Shown piece by piece: positions 11,857 through 20,375 of a stretch of DNA of 64,000 bases. The stretch is taken from positions 62,001-126,000 of the forward strand of contig CANNAN010000011.1 in assembly GCA_947502635.1 (NCBI GenBank), given 5' to 3'. The position numbers were made by a program, and so were the translations under genes. The stretch is from an uncultured Flavobacteriaceae bacterium. GTDB lineage: Bacteria; Bacteroidota; Bacteroidia; Flavobacteriales; Flavobacteriaceae. Positions within the stretch are counted from its first letter, which is position 1. Every line of letters starts with the position of its first letter. The notes beneath the pieces are model-generated. The model saw only the letters and a list, made by a program, of their open reading frames with translations, had not been told where the DNA came from and made no database searches.

Positions 11857-12615
11857 TTATTTTAATTGAGTAAATCTGTCGTCAATTGTGGGGTTAATAG
11901 TGTCTGTCTTTTTAAAATTATCAATTAAAGCATTTCTAATTTTGTAATTTAAAACATAGAGGCTGTCATTTGGTTTAAAAAAAGTCATGGAGTCACCACC
12001 GTTATATAAATAATCATTTGTGGCAACAAAATATACTTTACCAGGTTCAATGTCTTTGCCTTTTATTTTGACTTCAACTATTTTGTTATTTTCATTTATT
12101 GTTAATTTGAGTTTAGATATAGGATGCGCTCTTTTTTTCTTAATTAGATAATCCACCAAACTATCTATTTGATTTCCTTTTAGAGCGACCACAACGATAC
12201 TATTTTCAAAAGGCATTAACTGATAAGCAGTTCTCTTTGTTATATTTCCTTTTGATAAAATTGACCGAATACCTCCATGATTAAGTAATACCATATCAAT
12301 GCTTTTTCCTGTTCTATTTTTAAAAATAGGATTGGCTTCATCGTAAACGGCATCAGCCATAAAATTTCCAATTGCTGTATTAAGTTCGCCCTCAGATTTA
12401 GAATAGGTATTAACAGAATAAGCTAAAACGCCATCTAAATCTTTTTGAATATTATCTCTAAAAGGCTTTATGTAAGCTTCAATTTCAGGATCAATAAGTT
12501 GATTTTCTGTGATTTGTATTTGCTTGCCTTCAATTTTTTTTAATTCTAATTTAGACAGTTTACAACTATATAAATTAAAAAAATATAACAAAAAAATAAA
12601 ATGTGTTAACCTCAT
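11857..12615 (-). CDS. 5'-nucleotidase C-terminal domain lipoprotein
   Basis: A 252-residue protein with a lipoprotein signal (Cys near residue 18 in LYSCKL). It is the substrate-binding domain of 5'-nucleotidases: the EGELNTAIGNFMADA segment (family form S-x-L-G-NL-ADA), NHGGIR, LMPFEN and a late DYLYNGGDSM loop. No metallophosphatase motifs are present, so it cannot act alone. It is the first gene of a two-gene operon with the catalytic half, so gene order is the reverse of domain order in the fused enzyme. The start was taken at the ATG giving a compact signal peptide. Confidence 0.85.
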   Translation of the reverse strand: MRLTHFIFLLYFFNLYSCKLSKLELKKIEGKQIQITENQLIDPEIEAYIKPFRDNIQKDLDGVLAYSVNTYSKSEGELNTAIGNFMADAVYDEANPIFKNRTGKSIDMVLLNHGGIRSILSKGNITKRTAYQLMPFENSIVVVALKGNQIDSLVDYLIKKKRAHPISKLKLTINENNKIVEVKIKGKDIEPGKVYFVATNDYLYNGGDSMTFFKPNDSLYVLNYKIRNALIDNFKKTDTINPTIDDRFTQLK

Positions 12616-12646
12616 GTATAAACGGATATTTTGAATGTACTTTTGC

Positions 12647-12654
12647 TACCTTTG
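12647..12654 (+). promoter_or_regulatory. Bacteroidota -7 box (TACCTTTG) for the DUF6913-dapA operon
   Basis: TACCTTTG followed by CG lies 18 bp upstream of the ATG at 12673 and matches TAnnTTTG. It sits in the 57-bp divergent gap shared with the 5'-nucleotidase lipoprotein gene. Confidence 0.55.
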
Positions 12655-12672
12655 CGTAAAGTATAAAGATAA

Positions 12673-13209
12673 ATGATTTTAAAGGGGTTTAAAGAAAATT
12701 CTAATAAAAAGCACTTGAACAAATTGTTATCAGAACGACAAGTAAATGTTACTGATAAAAAGATTGAAAGCTTAGGTGTTATCTTAAATATTGATGAAAT
12801 TGATGATTTTGAGTTGTTTAGTGGATTGTCAGGATTGGCAAGTTCTTTAAAAATTCACGATAATAAATTCACGATCGTATCTTTTTCTGAAAACGATAAG
12901 GATACCTTAACGACATGGGATGTTTGTTTTAACCCAAAAGATTTTGGTTGGAAAGGTGTTATAAAAAATGTAGAATTACAGACGTTTTTAGATACTAAAT
13001 ATGATGCTTTAATTAGTTACTACACTAAAGATGCTTTAGAATTAAAGATAATGACTGCAAAGTCTAAAGCACAATTAAAAATTGGCATTGCGCAAAATGA
13101 TGAGCGTATAAATGATTTAATTATTAAAACTAAGTTAAAAGAGTTTAAAATATTTAAAGAAGAGACTATTAAATATCTAACTATATTAAATAAAATTAAG
13201 AATGAATAG
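12673..13209 (+). CDS. DUF6913 family protein
   Basis: A 178-residue soluble protein of unknown function. I recognise it as the small protein that commonly precedes dapA in Flavobacteriaceae (DUF6913, from memory). It has no signal peptide, no membrane segment and no recognisable catalytic motif. It starts with a basic segment ([16 protein letters not shown]) and has conserved-looking [13 protein letters not shown] and DALISYY segments. It overlaps dapA by 8 bp, so the two are co-translated. A role tied to cell-wall or lysine precursors would be inference from position only. Confidence 0.7.
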   Translation: MILKGFKENSNKKHLNKLLSERQVNVTDKKIESLGVILNIDEIDDFELFSGLSGLASSLKIHDNKFTIVSFSENDKDTLTTWDVCFNPKDFGWKGVIKNVELQTFLDTKYDALISYYTKDALELKIMTAKSKAQLKIGIAQNDERINDLIIKTKLKEFKIFKEETIKYLTILNKIKNE

Positions 13210-14080
13210 TAAGTTTTTAGGAACTGGAGTTGCCTTGGTTACACCTTTTAAATCAGATTTGAGTGTAGACCATAATGCCTTAGCAAATATTGTTAATTTC
13301 AATATTGATAATGGCACCGATTATCTTGTGATTTGTGGTACAACAGCAGAAAGTGTAACACTTACTGAACAAGAGAAAAAGGAGGTAATAAAAACCATTT
13401 CCAATACTAATAACGGGCGCTTACCAATGGTTTTGGGAATAGGTGGCAGTAATACAGCTAACGTTATCGAGGAAATAAAAACGACAGATTTAAGTAATAT
13501 AGATGCTATTTTATCAGTATCACCGTATTACAGTAAACCAACTCAAGAAGGGATTTATCAGCATTTTAAAGCTATTTCTGAAGCATCTCCTGTAGATATT
13601 ATTTTGTATAATGTACCAGGGAGAACTTCAAAAAATGTTGAGACAGAAACTACGATACGTCTAGCTAAAGATTTTCAAAATATTATAGCTGTAAAAGAAG
13701 CAGGAAACAATGTATCTCAATATTTAGAGTTATTAAAGAATAAACCAGAAGATTTTTTAATTATTTCGGGTGATGATGATTTGGCTTTGGGAATTGTTTT
13801 AGCAGGTGGGGCAGGTGTGATTTCTGTTATAGGACAAGCGTTCCCTAAAGAGTTTTCAGAAATGATACGTTTAGGTTTAAAAGGGGACGTTAAAGCCGCA
13901 TATAAATACCATTTTAAATTAATGGATGTTATTGGCTATATTTTTGAAGAGAATAATCCCTCAGGAATAAAAGCTGTTTTTGAAACATTAAATTTATGTC
14001 AGGATCGTGTGAGATTACCACTAGTTCCAGCATCTAATCCGTTAAAAGAAAAGATAAGCGCTTTTGTAAATGAGTTTTAG
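13202..14080 (+). CDS. dapA: 4-hydroxy-tetrahydrodipicolinate synthase DapA
   Basis: DapA condenses pyruvate with aspartate semialdehyde, the first committed step to lysine and meso-diaminopimelate for peptidoglycan. The 292-residue TIM barrel shows the GTTAES phosphate-type loop near residue 45, the catalytic tyrosine in [12 protein letters not shown], the Schiff-base lysine in AVKEAGNN, and the late GDD and GVISV segments. The length is typical. It overlaps the upstream DUF6913 gene by 8 bp. Confidence 0.97.
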   Translation: MNSKFLGTGVALVTPFKSDLSVDHNALANIVNFNIDNGTDYLVICGTTAESVTLTEQEKKEVIKTISNTNNGRLPMVLGIGGSNTANVIEEIKTTDLSNIDAILSVSPYYSKPTQEGIYQHFKAISEASPVDIILYNVPGRTSKNVETETTIRLAKDFQNIIAVKEAGNNVSQYLELLKNKPEDFLIISGDDDLALGIVLAGGAGVISVIGQAFPKEFSEMIRLGLKGDVKAAYKYHFKLMDVIGYIFEENNPSGIKAVFETLNLCQDRVRLPLVPASNPLKEKISAFVNEF

Positions 14081-14290
14081 GACTGTTAAATAATACTTAA
14101 ACCTTATGATTACTGACTTTAAGCAATTATTTTAGCCGTAAAATAATATTTTTAAAATCCATATTAATAACTTAATTTTGCATTCTGTTTAAAAACCTAT
14201 GAAATAAGCATATCCAAAAATATCAATATTATTTGAGATATTTATAATGCCAAATTACATATAGCCTTTTTAATCAGTGAAGACTAACAA

Positions 14291-15118
14291 ATGAAAAAGC
14301 TTTTTTACATATTAATAATTTTTGCTGTTTTTAACAGTTGTAGCGAATATCAAAAGACATTAAAATCTGAGAGTATAGCTGATAAGTTCAAAATGGGGGA
14401 AGCGCTTTATAATGAAGGTAAGTTTTCTAAGGCCAATAGACTTTTCACTCAAATTGTACCAAAATATAGAGGGAAACCTCAAGCTGAAAAACTAATGTAT
14501 TTGTATTCAAATTCATTTTACAAAATGAAAGATTACTATGTTTCAGGTTATCAATTTGAGCGTTTTGTAACAAGTTACCCAAAAAGTGAGAAGCTGGAAG
14601 AAGCTTCATTTTTGAGTGCGAAGAGCTACTATATGTTATCTCCTATTTATAGTAAAGATCAAAAAGAAACAAAAGAAGCTATAGAAAAACTTCAGGAATT
14701 TATAAATTTATTTCCAGAGTCTGAATATCTTGTTGAAGCAAATAAATTAGTTAAAGAATTAGATTTTAAACTAGAAAAGAAAGCATATAGTATTGCTAAA
14801 CAATACAATCGAATATCAGATTTTCCAGCATCAATAAAATCTTTCGATAATTTTGTTTTCGATTTCCCAGGATCTGAATTACGAGAAGACGCTTTGTTTT
14901 ATAGATTAGATTCTGCTTTCAAATTGGCTATTAACAGTAGAGAATATAAAAAGACGGTTGATGGTATAGTACCCTTAAAAAAGAATCGTCTTGAAACAGC
15001 AAAAGAATATTATATTTCATTCAAGAAATTATATACCAATTCTAAGCATATAGAAGATGCAGATGTTATGGCAACAAGCTTAGAGGAAGAATTAAAAAAA
15101 TATAGCACTAAAAGTTAA
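14291..15118 (+). CDS. bamD: Outer membrane protein assembly factor BamD
   Basis: A lipoprotein subunit of the BAM complex that inserts beta-barrel proteins into the outer membrane. The signal MKKLFYILIIFAVFNSC places the lipid-anchored Cys at residue 17. The rest is five TPR-like helical hairpins, for example MGEALYNEGKFSKANRLF and EEASFLSAKSYYML. The 275-residue length fits Bacteroidota BamD. It lies 6 bp ahead of rpoZ, an arrangement common in Flavobacteriaceae. The 210-bp gap upstream holds no other gene that I can see. Confidence 0.92.
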   Translation: MKKLFYILIIFAVFNSCSEYQKTLKSESIADKFKMGEALYNEGKFSKANRLFTQIVPKYRGKPQAEKLMYLYSNSFYKMKDYYVSGYQFERFVTSYPKSEKLEEASFLSAKSYYMLSPIYSKDQKETKEAIEKLQEFINLFPESEYLVEANKLVKELDFKLEKKAYSIAKQYNRISDFPASIKSFDNFVFDFPGSELREDALFYRLDSAFKLAINSREYKKTVDGIVPLKKNRLETAKEYYISFKKLYTNSKHIEDADVMATSLEEELKKYSTKS

Positions 15119-15124
15119 ATAATA

Positions 15125-15460
15125 ATGACAATGGATTTAAAAAAAACCAATGCTCCAGTTAATACTGTAACGTACGACAGAAACCAAATTGACGAGCCAA
15201 CAGAAAATATCTACGAGTCAATTTCTATAATCGCAAGACGTGCAGAGCAAATTAACACTGAGATTAAAAAAGAACTTATCGATAAGTTAGATGAATTTGC
15301 TACTTACAATGATAGTCTTGAAGAAATCTTTGAAAATAAAGAGCAAATTGAGGTTTCTAAATTTTACGAAAAACTGCCTAAACCTCATGCTTTAGCTGTT
15401 CAAGAGTGGTTAACAGATAAAATTTATTTTAGAAATACTGAGGAAGATTCTCAAGATTAA
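15125..15460 (+). CDS. rpoZ: RNA polymerase omega subunit
   Basis: A 111-residue protein matching the Bacteroidota omega subunit. The conserved omega segment is NIYESISIIARRAEQIN near residues 28-44, equivalent to the N-terminal helices that clamp the beta-prime C-terminus. The tail is longer and more acidic than in E. coli. The start could be either of two ATGs two codons apart (MTM). It follows bamD with a 6-bp gap and precedes the large inverted repeat in front of coaBC. Confidence 0.85.
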   Translation: MTMDLKKTNAPVNTVTYDRNQIDEPTENIYESISIIARRAEQINTEIKKELIDKLDEFATYNDSLEEIFENKEQIEVSKFYEKLPKPHALAVQEWLTDKIYFRNTEEDSQD

Positions 15461-15487
15461 TTTTTAAAATATCTATGACTCCATAAC

Positions 15488-15620
15488 AAATAGCTTTCAG
15501 GAGAATTTAGCGCATTTGTTTTTACTTTTATCAAGGCACAAATTTTCAAGCATAGCAGCTCGTTACGGTTGTGAGTTTTACAAAAGTAAAAAGAAAAGAT
15601 AAAAATTCTGAAAGCTATTT
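15488..15620. repeat. Long two-tier imperfect inverted repeat before coaBC
   Basis: The outer arms are a perfect 13-bp pair: AAATAGCTTTCAG at 15488-15500 and its complement at 15608-15620. Inside lies a second perfect 11-bp pair, TTTTTACTTTT at 15519-15529 and its complement at 15582-15592. The loop (15530-15581) includes CATAGCAGCTCGTTACGGTTG, which is more GC-rich than its surroundings. The element fills nearly the whole rpoZ-coaBC gap and ends 4 bp before the coaBC ATG. It could be a dispersed repeat (MITE or REP-like), a terminator/attenuator, or both. No target-site duplication was confirmed. Confidence 0.75.
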
Positions 15621-15623
15621 TTT

Positions 15624-16835
15624 ATGAGCATACTAAGCAGCAAAAATATACTATTAGGCATCAGTGCTGGTATTGCTGCTTATAAAACGGCTTCACTAGT
15701 AAGGTTGTTTATAAAAGCAGGGGCTAACGTAAAAGTAGTTATGACGCCCGCTTCTAAAGATTTTATTACACCTTTAACCTTATCAACACTTTCAAAACAT
15801 CCCGTACATTCGTCTTTTACAAATGAGGAAGATGATAATGCTGTGTGGAATAACCATGTAGATTTAGGTCTTTGGGCCGATATTTTCGTTATAGCACCAG
15901 CAACCGCAAATACGCTTTCTAAAATGGTAAATGGAGCCAGTGACAATTTGTTGTTAGCAACATATTTATCGGCAAAATGTACTGTATATTTTGCACCAGC
16001 CATGGATTTGGATATGTATAAACATCCAAGTACAATTCATTCTTTTCATACTTTAATGGATTATGGAAACATTATGATTCCAGCGACAAGCGGGGAATTA
16101 GCAAGTGGTTTGGTTGGAGAAGGCAGAATGGCTGAACCTGAAGATATTGTCACTTTTATTGAAAACGATATTTTAGATAAACTCCCCTTAAAAGGAAAAA
16201 AAGTACTCATAACAGCAGGGCCAACTTATGAAGCTATTGACCCAGTTCGCTTTATAGGAAATCATTCTAGTGGTAAAATGGGGTTTGAAATAGCTAAAGC
16301 AGCAGCAAATTTAGGAGCAGAGGTTATTTTAGTTACAGGCCCAACGCATCAAAAAGTATTACACACTTTAATCCAGGTTATTCCTGTTATTAGTGCACAA
16401 GACATGTACGAATCTGTACATGCATATTTTCAAAATGTAGATATAGCGATACTTTCTGCAGCTGTAGCAGATTTTAAACCAAAAGAAGTCGCTTCTCAAA
16501 AAATAAAAAAGAAAGATCCAACGTTAACCTTAGAGTTAGAAAAGACAAAAGATATTTTAGCATCTTTGGGAGAGATTAAAAATAATCAATATTTGGTTGG
16601 GTTTGCATTGGAGACAAATGATGAACTTGAAAACGCAAAAGGAAAATTAAAAAGAAAGAATTTAAATTTAATTGTTTTAAATTCGTTAAACGATAAAGGT
16701 GCTGGTTTTAAAAGTGATACTAATAAGGTTACATTTATTGATGATAAAGAAATTATCACAGAGTTTCAATTAAAATCTAAAACAGAGGTCGCTAAAGATT
16801 TATTAAATAAAATTATAGAACAAACACATGCGTAA
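15624..16835 (+). CDS. coaBC: Bifunctional CoaBC (phosphopantothenoylcysteine synthetase/decarboxylase)
   Basis: CoaBC makes 4'-phosphopantetheine for coenzyme A in two steps: ligation of cysteine to phosphopantothenate, then decarboxylation. The N-terminal flavoprotein (CoaC, about 1-180) has GISAGIAAYK, a histidine in NHVDLGLWAD, the VIAPATANT loop and PAMDLDMY. The C-terminal CoaB domain (about 185-403) has TAGPTYEAIDPVRFIGNHSSGKMG and the KIKK dimer region. The 403-residue length is normal. The ATG sits 4 bp after the inverted repeat, so its leader may be structured. It overlaps porD by 8 bp. coaE, a later CoA-pathway gene, lies at 22336. Confidence 0.97.
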   Translation: MSILSSKNILLGISAGIAAYKTASLVRLFIKAGANVKVVMTPASKDFITPLTLSTLSKHPVHSSFTNEEDDNAVWNNHVDLGLWADIFVIAPATANTLSKMVNGASDNLLLATYLSAKCTVYFAPAMDLDMYKHPSTIHSFHTLMDYGNIMIPATSGELASGLVGEGRMAEPEDIVTFIENDILDKLPLKGKKVLITAGPTYEAIDPVRFIGNHSSGKMGFEIAKAAANLGAEVILVTGPTHQKVLHTLIQVIPVISAQDMYESVHAYFQNVDIAILSAAVADFKPKEVASQKIKKKDPTLTLELEKTKDILASLGEIKNNQYLVGFALETNDELENAKGKLKRKNLNLIVLNSLNDKGAGFKSDTNKVTFIDDKEIITEFQLKSKTEVAKDLLNKIIEQTHA

Positions 16836-17715
16836 TATTTTAGTTGTTTTAATATTTTGCCTAGGAATTAAAGGGTTTTCACAAGAACTAAATTGTGAAG
16901 TTGTTGTAAATGCGCAGCAAACAGGTAACGAAAATTTTCCAATTTTTAAAACCTTAGAAAAGCAACTTACTGAGTTTATTAATAATACTAAATGGACAAA
17001 TAAAACATTTAAAACGCAAGAACGCATAGGTTGTAGCATGGTTATAAATGTCACAGATTATAGTGGTGAGGCGTTTCAAGCATCTATCCAAGTACAATCA
17101 TCACGTCCTATTTTTGGTTCATCATTTAGCACGCCAATTTATAATTTTAATGATAAAGATTTTAATTTTAGATATTTAGAATTTCAAAATTTAATTTTCA
17201 ATCCCAATCAATTTGAATCTAATTTAATATCGGTATTAGCATACCATATTTACATGATTTTAGCATTAGATGCTGATTCTTTTTCTAGAAAGGGAGGTGA
17301 TGAATATTATAAGCAAGCACAGATTATTACAAATTATTCGCAGCAGGGTAATTTTAAAGGATGGAAAGTAGAAGATGGCCTGCAAAGTAGATTTGCACTT
17401 ATAGATAATGTACTGTCTCCAACTTTTAAAGAATTTAGAGAAGTTTTGTATACTTATCATAGAGAAGGCTTAGATGTTATGAGTGAAAAAACAAAAGAAG
17501 GTAAAGAAAAAGTTGCGGCTTCTTTAGAATTATTTCAGGCTATGAATAGGCGTAGACCGAACTCTTTTATACTGCGTACCTTTTTTGATGCCAAGGCAGA
17601 TGAAATTGCACTAATTTTTAGTGATGGCCCTAATGTAAATATAGCAAGTGTTAAAGAAACACTTCAAAAAATAGCGCCTATGCATAGTACTAAATGGCAA
17701 AAGATTAAGTTTTAA
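16828..17715 (+). CDS. porD: Type IX secretion system protein PorD (DUF4835)
   Basis: A 295-residue secreted protein of the DUF4835 family, named PorD in T9SS work because its loss affects gingipain secretion in Porphyromonas. A Sec signal ends at GFSQ. Family features are LNCEVVVNAQQ at the mature N-terminus, FKTQERIGCSM, and QSSRPIFGSSFSTPIYNF. It overlaps coaBC by 8 bp, a gene order conserved in Flavobacteriaceae. Its presence agrees with the T9SS sorting domain on the protease at 844. The exact role in the secretion machine is not settled. Confidence 0.88.
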   Translation: MRNILVVLIFCLGIKGFSQELNCEVVVNAQQTGNENFPIFKTLEKQLTEFINNTKWTNKTFKTQERIGCSMVINVTDYSGEAFQASIQVQSSRPIFGSSFSTPIYNFNDKDFNFRYLEFQNLIFNPNQFESNLISVLAYHIYMILALDADSFSRKGGDEYYKQAQIITNYSQQGNFKGWKVEDGLQSRFALIDNVLSPTFKEFREVLYTYHREGLDVMSEKTKEGKEKVAASLELFQAMNRRRPNSFILRTFFDAKADEIALIFSDGPNVNIASVKETLQKIAPMHSTKWQKIKF

Positions 17716-17780
17716 GTTGCTCTATATTTAAAACGCTTTCATTATATTTATTTCCGAAAATTTAAATACTAAAAACAGCA

Positions 17781-19433
17781 TTGTTAACATCACTTTCAAT
17801 AAAAAATTACGCTTTAATAGATACATTACATGTCGATTTTAATGATGGCTTATCCATAATTACAGGAGAAACTGGAGCAGGTAAATCGATACTTCTTGGA
17901 GGCTTGTCTTTAATTTTAGGAAAACGTGCTGATTTAAATAGCTTAAAAGATACTACTCAAAAATGCATTATTGAAGCCGTTTTTGATATTTCAGACTATC
18001 ATTTAAAATCACTTTTTAAAACAGAAGATTTCGACTACGAATCGCAGACTATCATTCGTAGAGAGATATTACCTTCTGGAAAATCAAGGGCATTTGTGAA
18101 CGATTCACCAGTAAACTTAAGCAGTTTACAATTGTTAGGAGAGCGTTTAATTGATATTCATTCACAGCATCAAACACTAGAACTTACAAGTAATGAATTT
18201 CAATTTCAAGTAATTGATGCCATAGCAAAACACGATGCCGTTATACAGAATTATAAAGAAGAACTAAAAACTTATAAAATACTTCAAAAAGAATTAAAAG
18301 AACTTTTGGCTTTTCAGGCTGAAGCGATTAAAGAGCATGATTATAATTCGTTTTTGTTAAACGAATTAGTAGAAGCCAAATTAATTGCTGGTGAATTTGA
18401 AATTTTAGAAGAAGAATATGAAACTCTTAATAACATTGAGGGAATTAAAGATAAGCTGGATGAAGCTCATCATCTTTTAAGCGAAGAAGAAGTGGGTGTT
18501 TTGTCTACATTAACGACATTAAAAAATACATTTCAAAAACTGTCTGGGTTTTCATCTAAATATGAAGATCTATTTAATAGAATTAATAGCAGTTTAATAG
18601 ATATGGATGATGTGTTTAATGAAGTTAGCGCTATGCAAGATAATTTAGAAGTAGATCCTAATAGATTAGAAACCGTTGATTCTAAACTTAAAATGCTTCA
18701 TAATTTGATGCAAAAACATGTAGCTGCAGATGTTTCAGAATTAATTAGAATAAAAGAAGCGTTAGAAGAAAAAGTATCAGTAACAGAAAATTTAGATGAT
18801 ACTATTCAGAAAAAACAATTGGAAATTGACTCTAAAACCACTCAATTAAATACTCTTTCTAAAACCATTCATAAAAAAAGAATAGAAGTTATTCCAAAGT
18901 TAAAAGAACAATTAGAAAGTATTTTATTTAGTTTGGGGATGCCGAATGCTCAATTTAAAATAGAAGCGATTTATAGCGATACTTTTTTTGCTAATGGAAA
19001 GGATGAATTATCATTCCTATTCTCTGCAAATAAAGGCGGAAATTTTAACGAGCTTAAAAAAGCGGCTTCAGGGGGTGAATTGTCGAGAATTATGCTGGCT
19101 ATAAAATCAGTTTTATCGAAATATATAAAGTTACCTACCATCATGTTTGATGAAATAGATACGGGTGTTTCTGGGGAAATATCAAATAAAATGGGAGATA
19201 TTATGTTGCAGATGAGTAAAACAATGCAAGTATTTTCTATTACGCATTTACCTCAAGTTGCAGCGAAAGGACATTCACATTTTAAAGTTTATAAAGAAGA
19301 TGTAAATAATGTCACCCAAACGAATCTTGTAAAATTGAATCATGATGAGCGAATCGTGGAAATTGCTCAAATGTTGGGAGGTGTAGAGATGTCTTCTTCT
19401 GCTATTGCACATGCTAAAGAATTGCTTAATTAA
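17781..19433 (+). CDS. recN: DNA repair protein RecN
   Basis: RecN is an SMC-like ATPase that acts at DNA double-strand breaks. The 550-residue protein has Walker A GETGAGKS near residue 31, two coiled-coil arms (about 150-370), the LSRIMLAIKS ABC signature region, and Walker B IMFDEIDTG followed by the H-loop THLPQVA. The start is a TTG at 17781. The translation MLTSLSIKNYALID matches the usual RecN N-terminus, and no ATG lies nearby, so TTG is well supported. It follows porD by 65 bp. Confidence 0.97.
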   Translation: MLTSLSIKNYALIDTLHVDFNDGLSIITGETGAGKSILLGGLSLILGKRADLNSLKDTTQKCIIEAVFDISDYHLKSLFKTEDFDYESQTIIRREILPSGKSRAFVNDSPVNLSSLQLLGERLIDIHSQHQTLELTSNEFQFQVIDAIAKHDAVIQNYKEELKTYKILQKELKELLAFQAEAIKEHDYNSFLLNELVEAKLIAGEFEILEEEYETLNNIEGIKDKLDEAHHLLSEEEVGVLSTLTTLKNTFQKLSGFSSKYEDLFNRINSSLIDMDDVFNEVSAMQDNLEVDPNRLETVDSKLKMLHNLMQKHVAADVSELIRIKEALEEKVSVTENLDDTIQKKQLEIDSKTTQLNTLSKTIHKKRIEVIPKLKEQLESILFSLGMPNAQFKIEAIYSDTFFANGKDELSFLFSANKGGNFNELKKAASGGELSRIMLAIKSVLSKYIKLPTIMFDEIDTGVSGEISNKMGDIMLQMSKTMQVFSITHLPQVAAKGHSHFKVYKEDVNNVTQTNLVKLNHDERIVEIAQMLGGVEMSSSAIAHAKELLN

Positions 19434-19437
19434 TTAG

Positions 19438-19445
19438 TATCTTTG
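19438..19445 (+). promoter_or_regulatory. Bacteroidota -7 box (TATCTTTG) for fabI
   Basis: TATCTTTG followed by TGCGC overlaps the recN-fabI gap and lies 47 bp upstream of the fabI ATG. It matches TAnnTTTG. A -33 element at proper distance is not obvious. Confidence 0.5.
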
Positions 19446-19492
19446 TGCGCTGATTAAAAAAATCTAACAATCAAACATATAAATCAATAAGT

Positions 19493-20311
19493 ATGTCATA
19501 TAATTTATTAAAAGGAAAAAAAGGAATCATTTTTGGAGCATTAGATTCTAATTCAATTGCTTGGAAAACTGCAGAACGTGTGCATGAAGAAGGCGGAACA
19601 TTTGTACTAACAAATGCACCAGTTGCGATGCGTATGGGGCAAATAAATGAGTTAGCTGAAAAAACGGGTTCTCAAATTATTCCTGCCGATGCCACTTCTG
19701 AAGAGGATTTACAAAATTTGGTTGAAAAATCAATGGAGATTCTTGGTGGTAAAATAGATTTTGTACTACATTCAATAGGAATGTCCATAAATGTTAGAAA
19801 AGGAAAACACTATACAGACCAGAATTATGCTTGGACACAAAAAGGAACCGATGTTTCTGCAATGTCTTTCCATAAAGTAATGCAAACACTTTACAAAGCA
19901 GATGCTATGAATGAATGGGGAAGTATCGTGGCTTTAACTTATATGGCAGCACAACGTGTGTTTCCAGATTATAACGATATGGCCGATAATAAAGCTTATT
20001 TAGAAAGTATTGCCCGTAGTTTTGGGTATTTCTTTGGACGTGATAAAAATGTACGTGTCAATACAATATCTCAATCACCTACACCAACAACAGCAGGGAG
20101 TGGAGTTAAAGGTTTTGATGGCTTTATAGCTTATGCAGATAAAATGTCACCACTAGGTAATGCTACAGCATTAGATTGTGCTAATTACACGGTTTCTTTG
20201 TTTAGTGATTTAACTAAGCGTGTTACACTTCAAAATCTATACAATGATGGCGGGTTTAGTAATATGGGAGTTAGTGATGCTGTCATGGATACTTTTGTAA
20301 AAGAAGACTAA
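19493..20311 (+). CDS. fabI: Enoyl-ACP reductase FabI
   Basis: FabI reduces enoyl-ACP in the last step of each fatty-acid elongation cycle, using NAD(P)H. The 272-residue SDR has the FabI-specific Tyr-x6-Lys active site (Y160 and K167 in PDYNDMADNKAYLE) and a second tyrosine, Y150, in LTYMAAQ at the 10-residue spacing seen in E. coli FabI. A cofactor loop GALDSNSIAW and a LHSIGMS strand also fit. A strong intrinsic terminator follows 22 bp after the stop, so it ends its own transcript. Confidence 0.96.
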   Translation: MSYNLLKGKKGIIFGALDSNSIAWKTAERVHEEGGTFVLTNAPVAMRMGQINELAEKTGSQIIPADATSEEDLQNLVEKSMEILGGKIDFVLHSIGMSINVRKGKHYTDQNYAWTQKGTDVSAMSFHKVMQTLYKADAMNEWGSIVALTYMAAQRVFPDYNDMADNKAYLESIARSFGYFFGRDKNVRVNTISQSPTPTTAGSGVKGFDGFIAYADKMSPLGNATALDCANYTVSLFSDLTKRVTLQNLYNDGGFSNMGVSDAVMDTFVKED

Positions 20312-20333
20312 TAATATTTTAAATATTGAAAAC

Positions 20334-20361
20334 AAGCCACCCATAAAACGGTGGCTTTTTT
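20334..20361 (+). terminator. Intrinsic terminator after fabI
   Basis: A perfect 8-bp stem AAGCCACC/GGTGGCTT (20334-20341 and 20350-20357) with an 8-nt loop is followed by a run of T. It lies directly after fabI. Confidence 0.88.
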
Positions 20362-20375
20362 GTTACATTTGTTTT

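Noticed and set aside
20364..20371. TACATTTG box upstream of the glycosyltransferase at 20376
   Set aside because: It ends only 4 bp before the ATG, so a transcript start would fall inside the gene; the GT2 N-terminus offers no later start. Probably coincidence.
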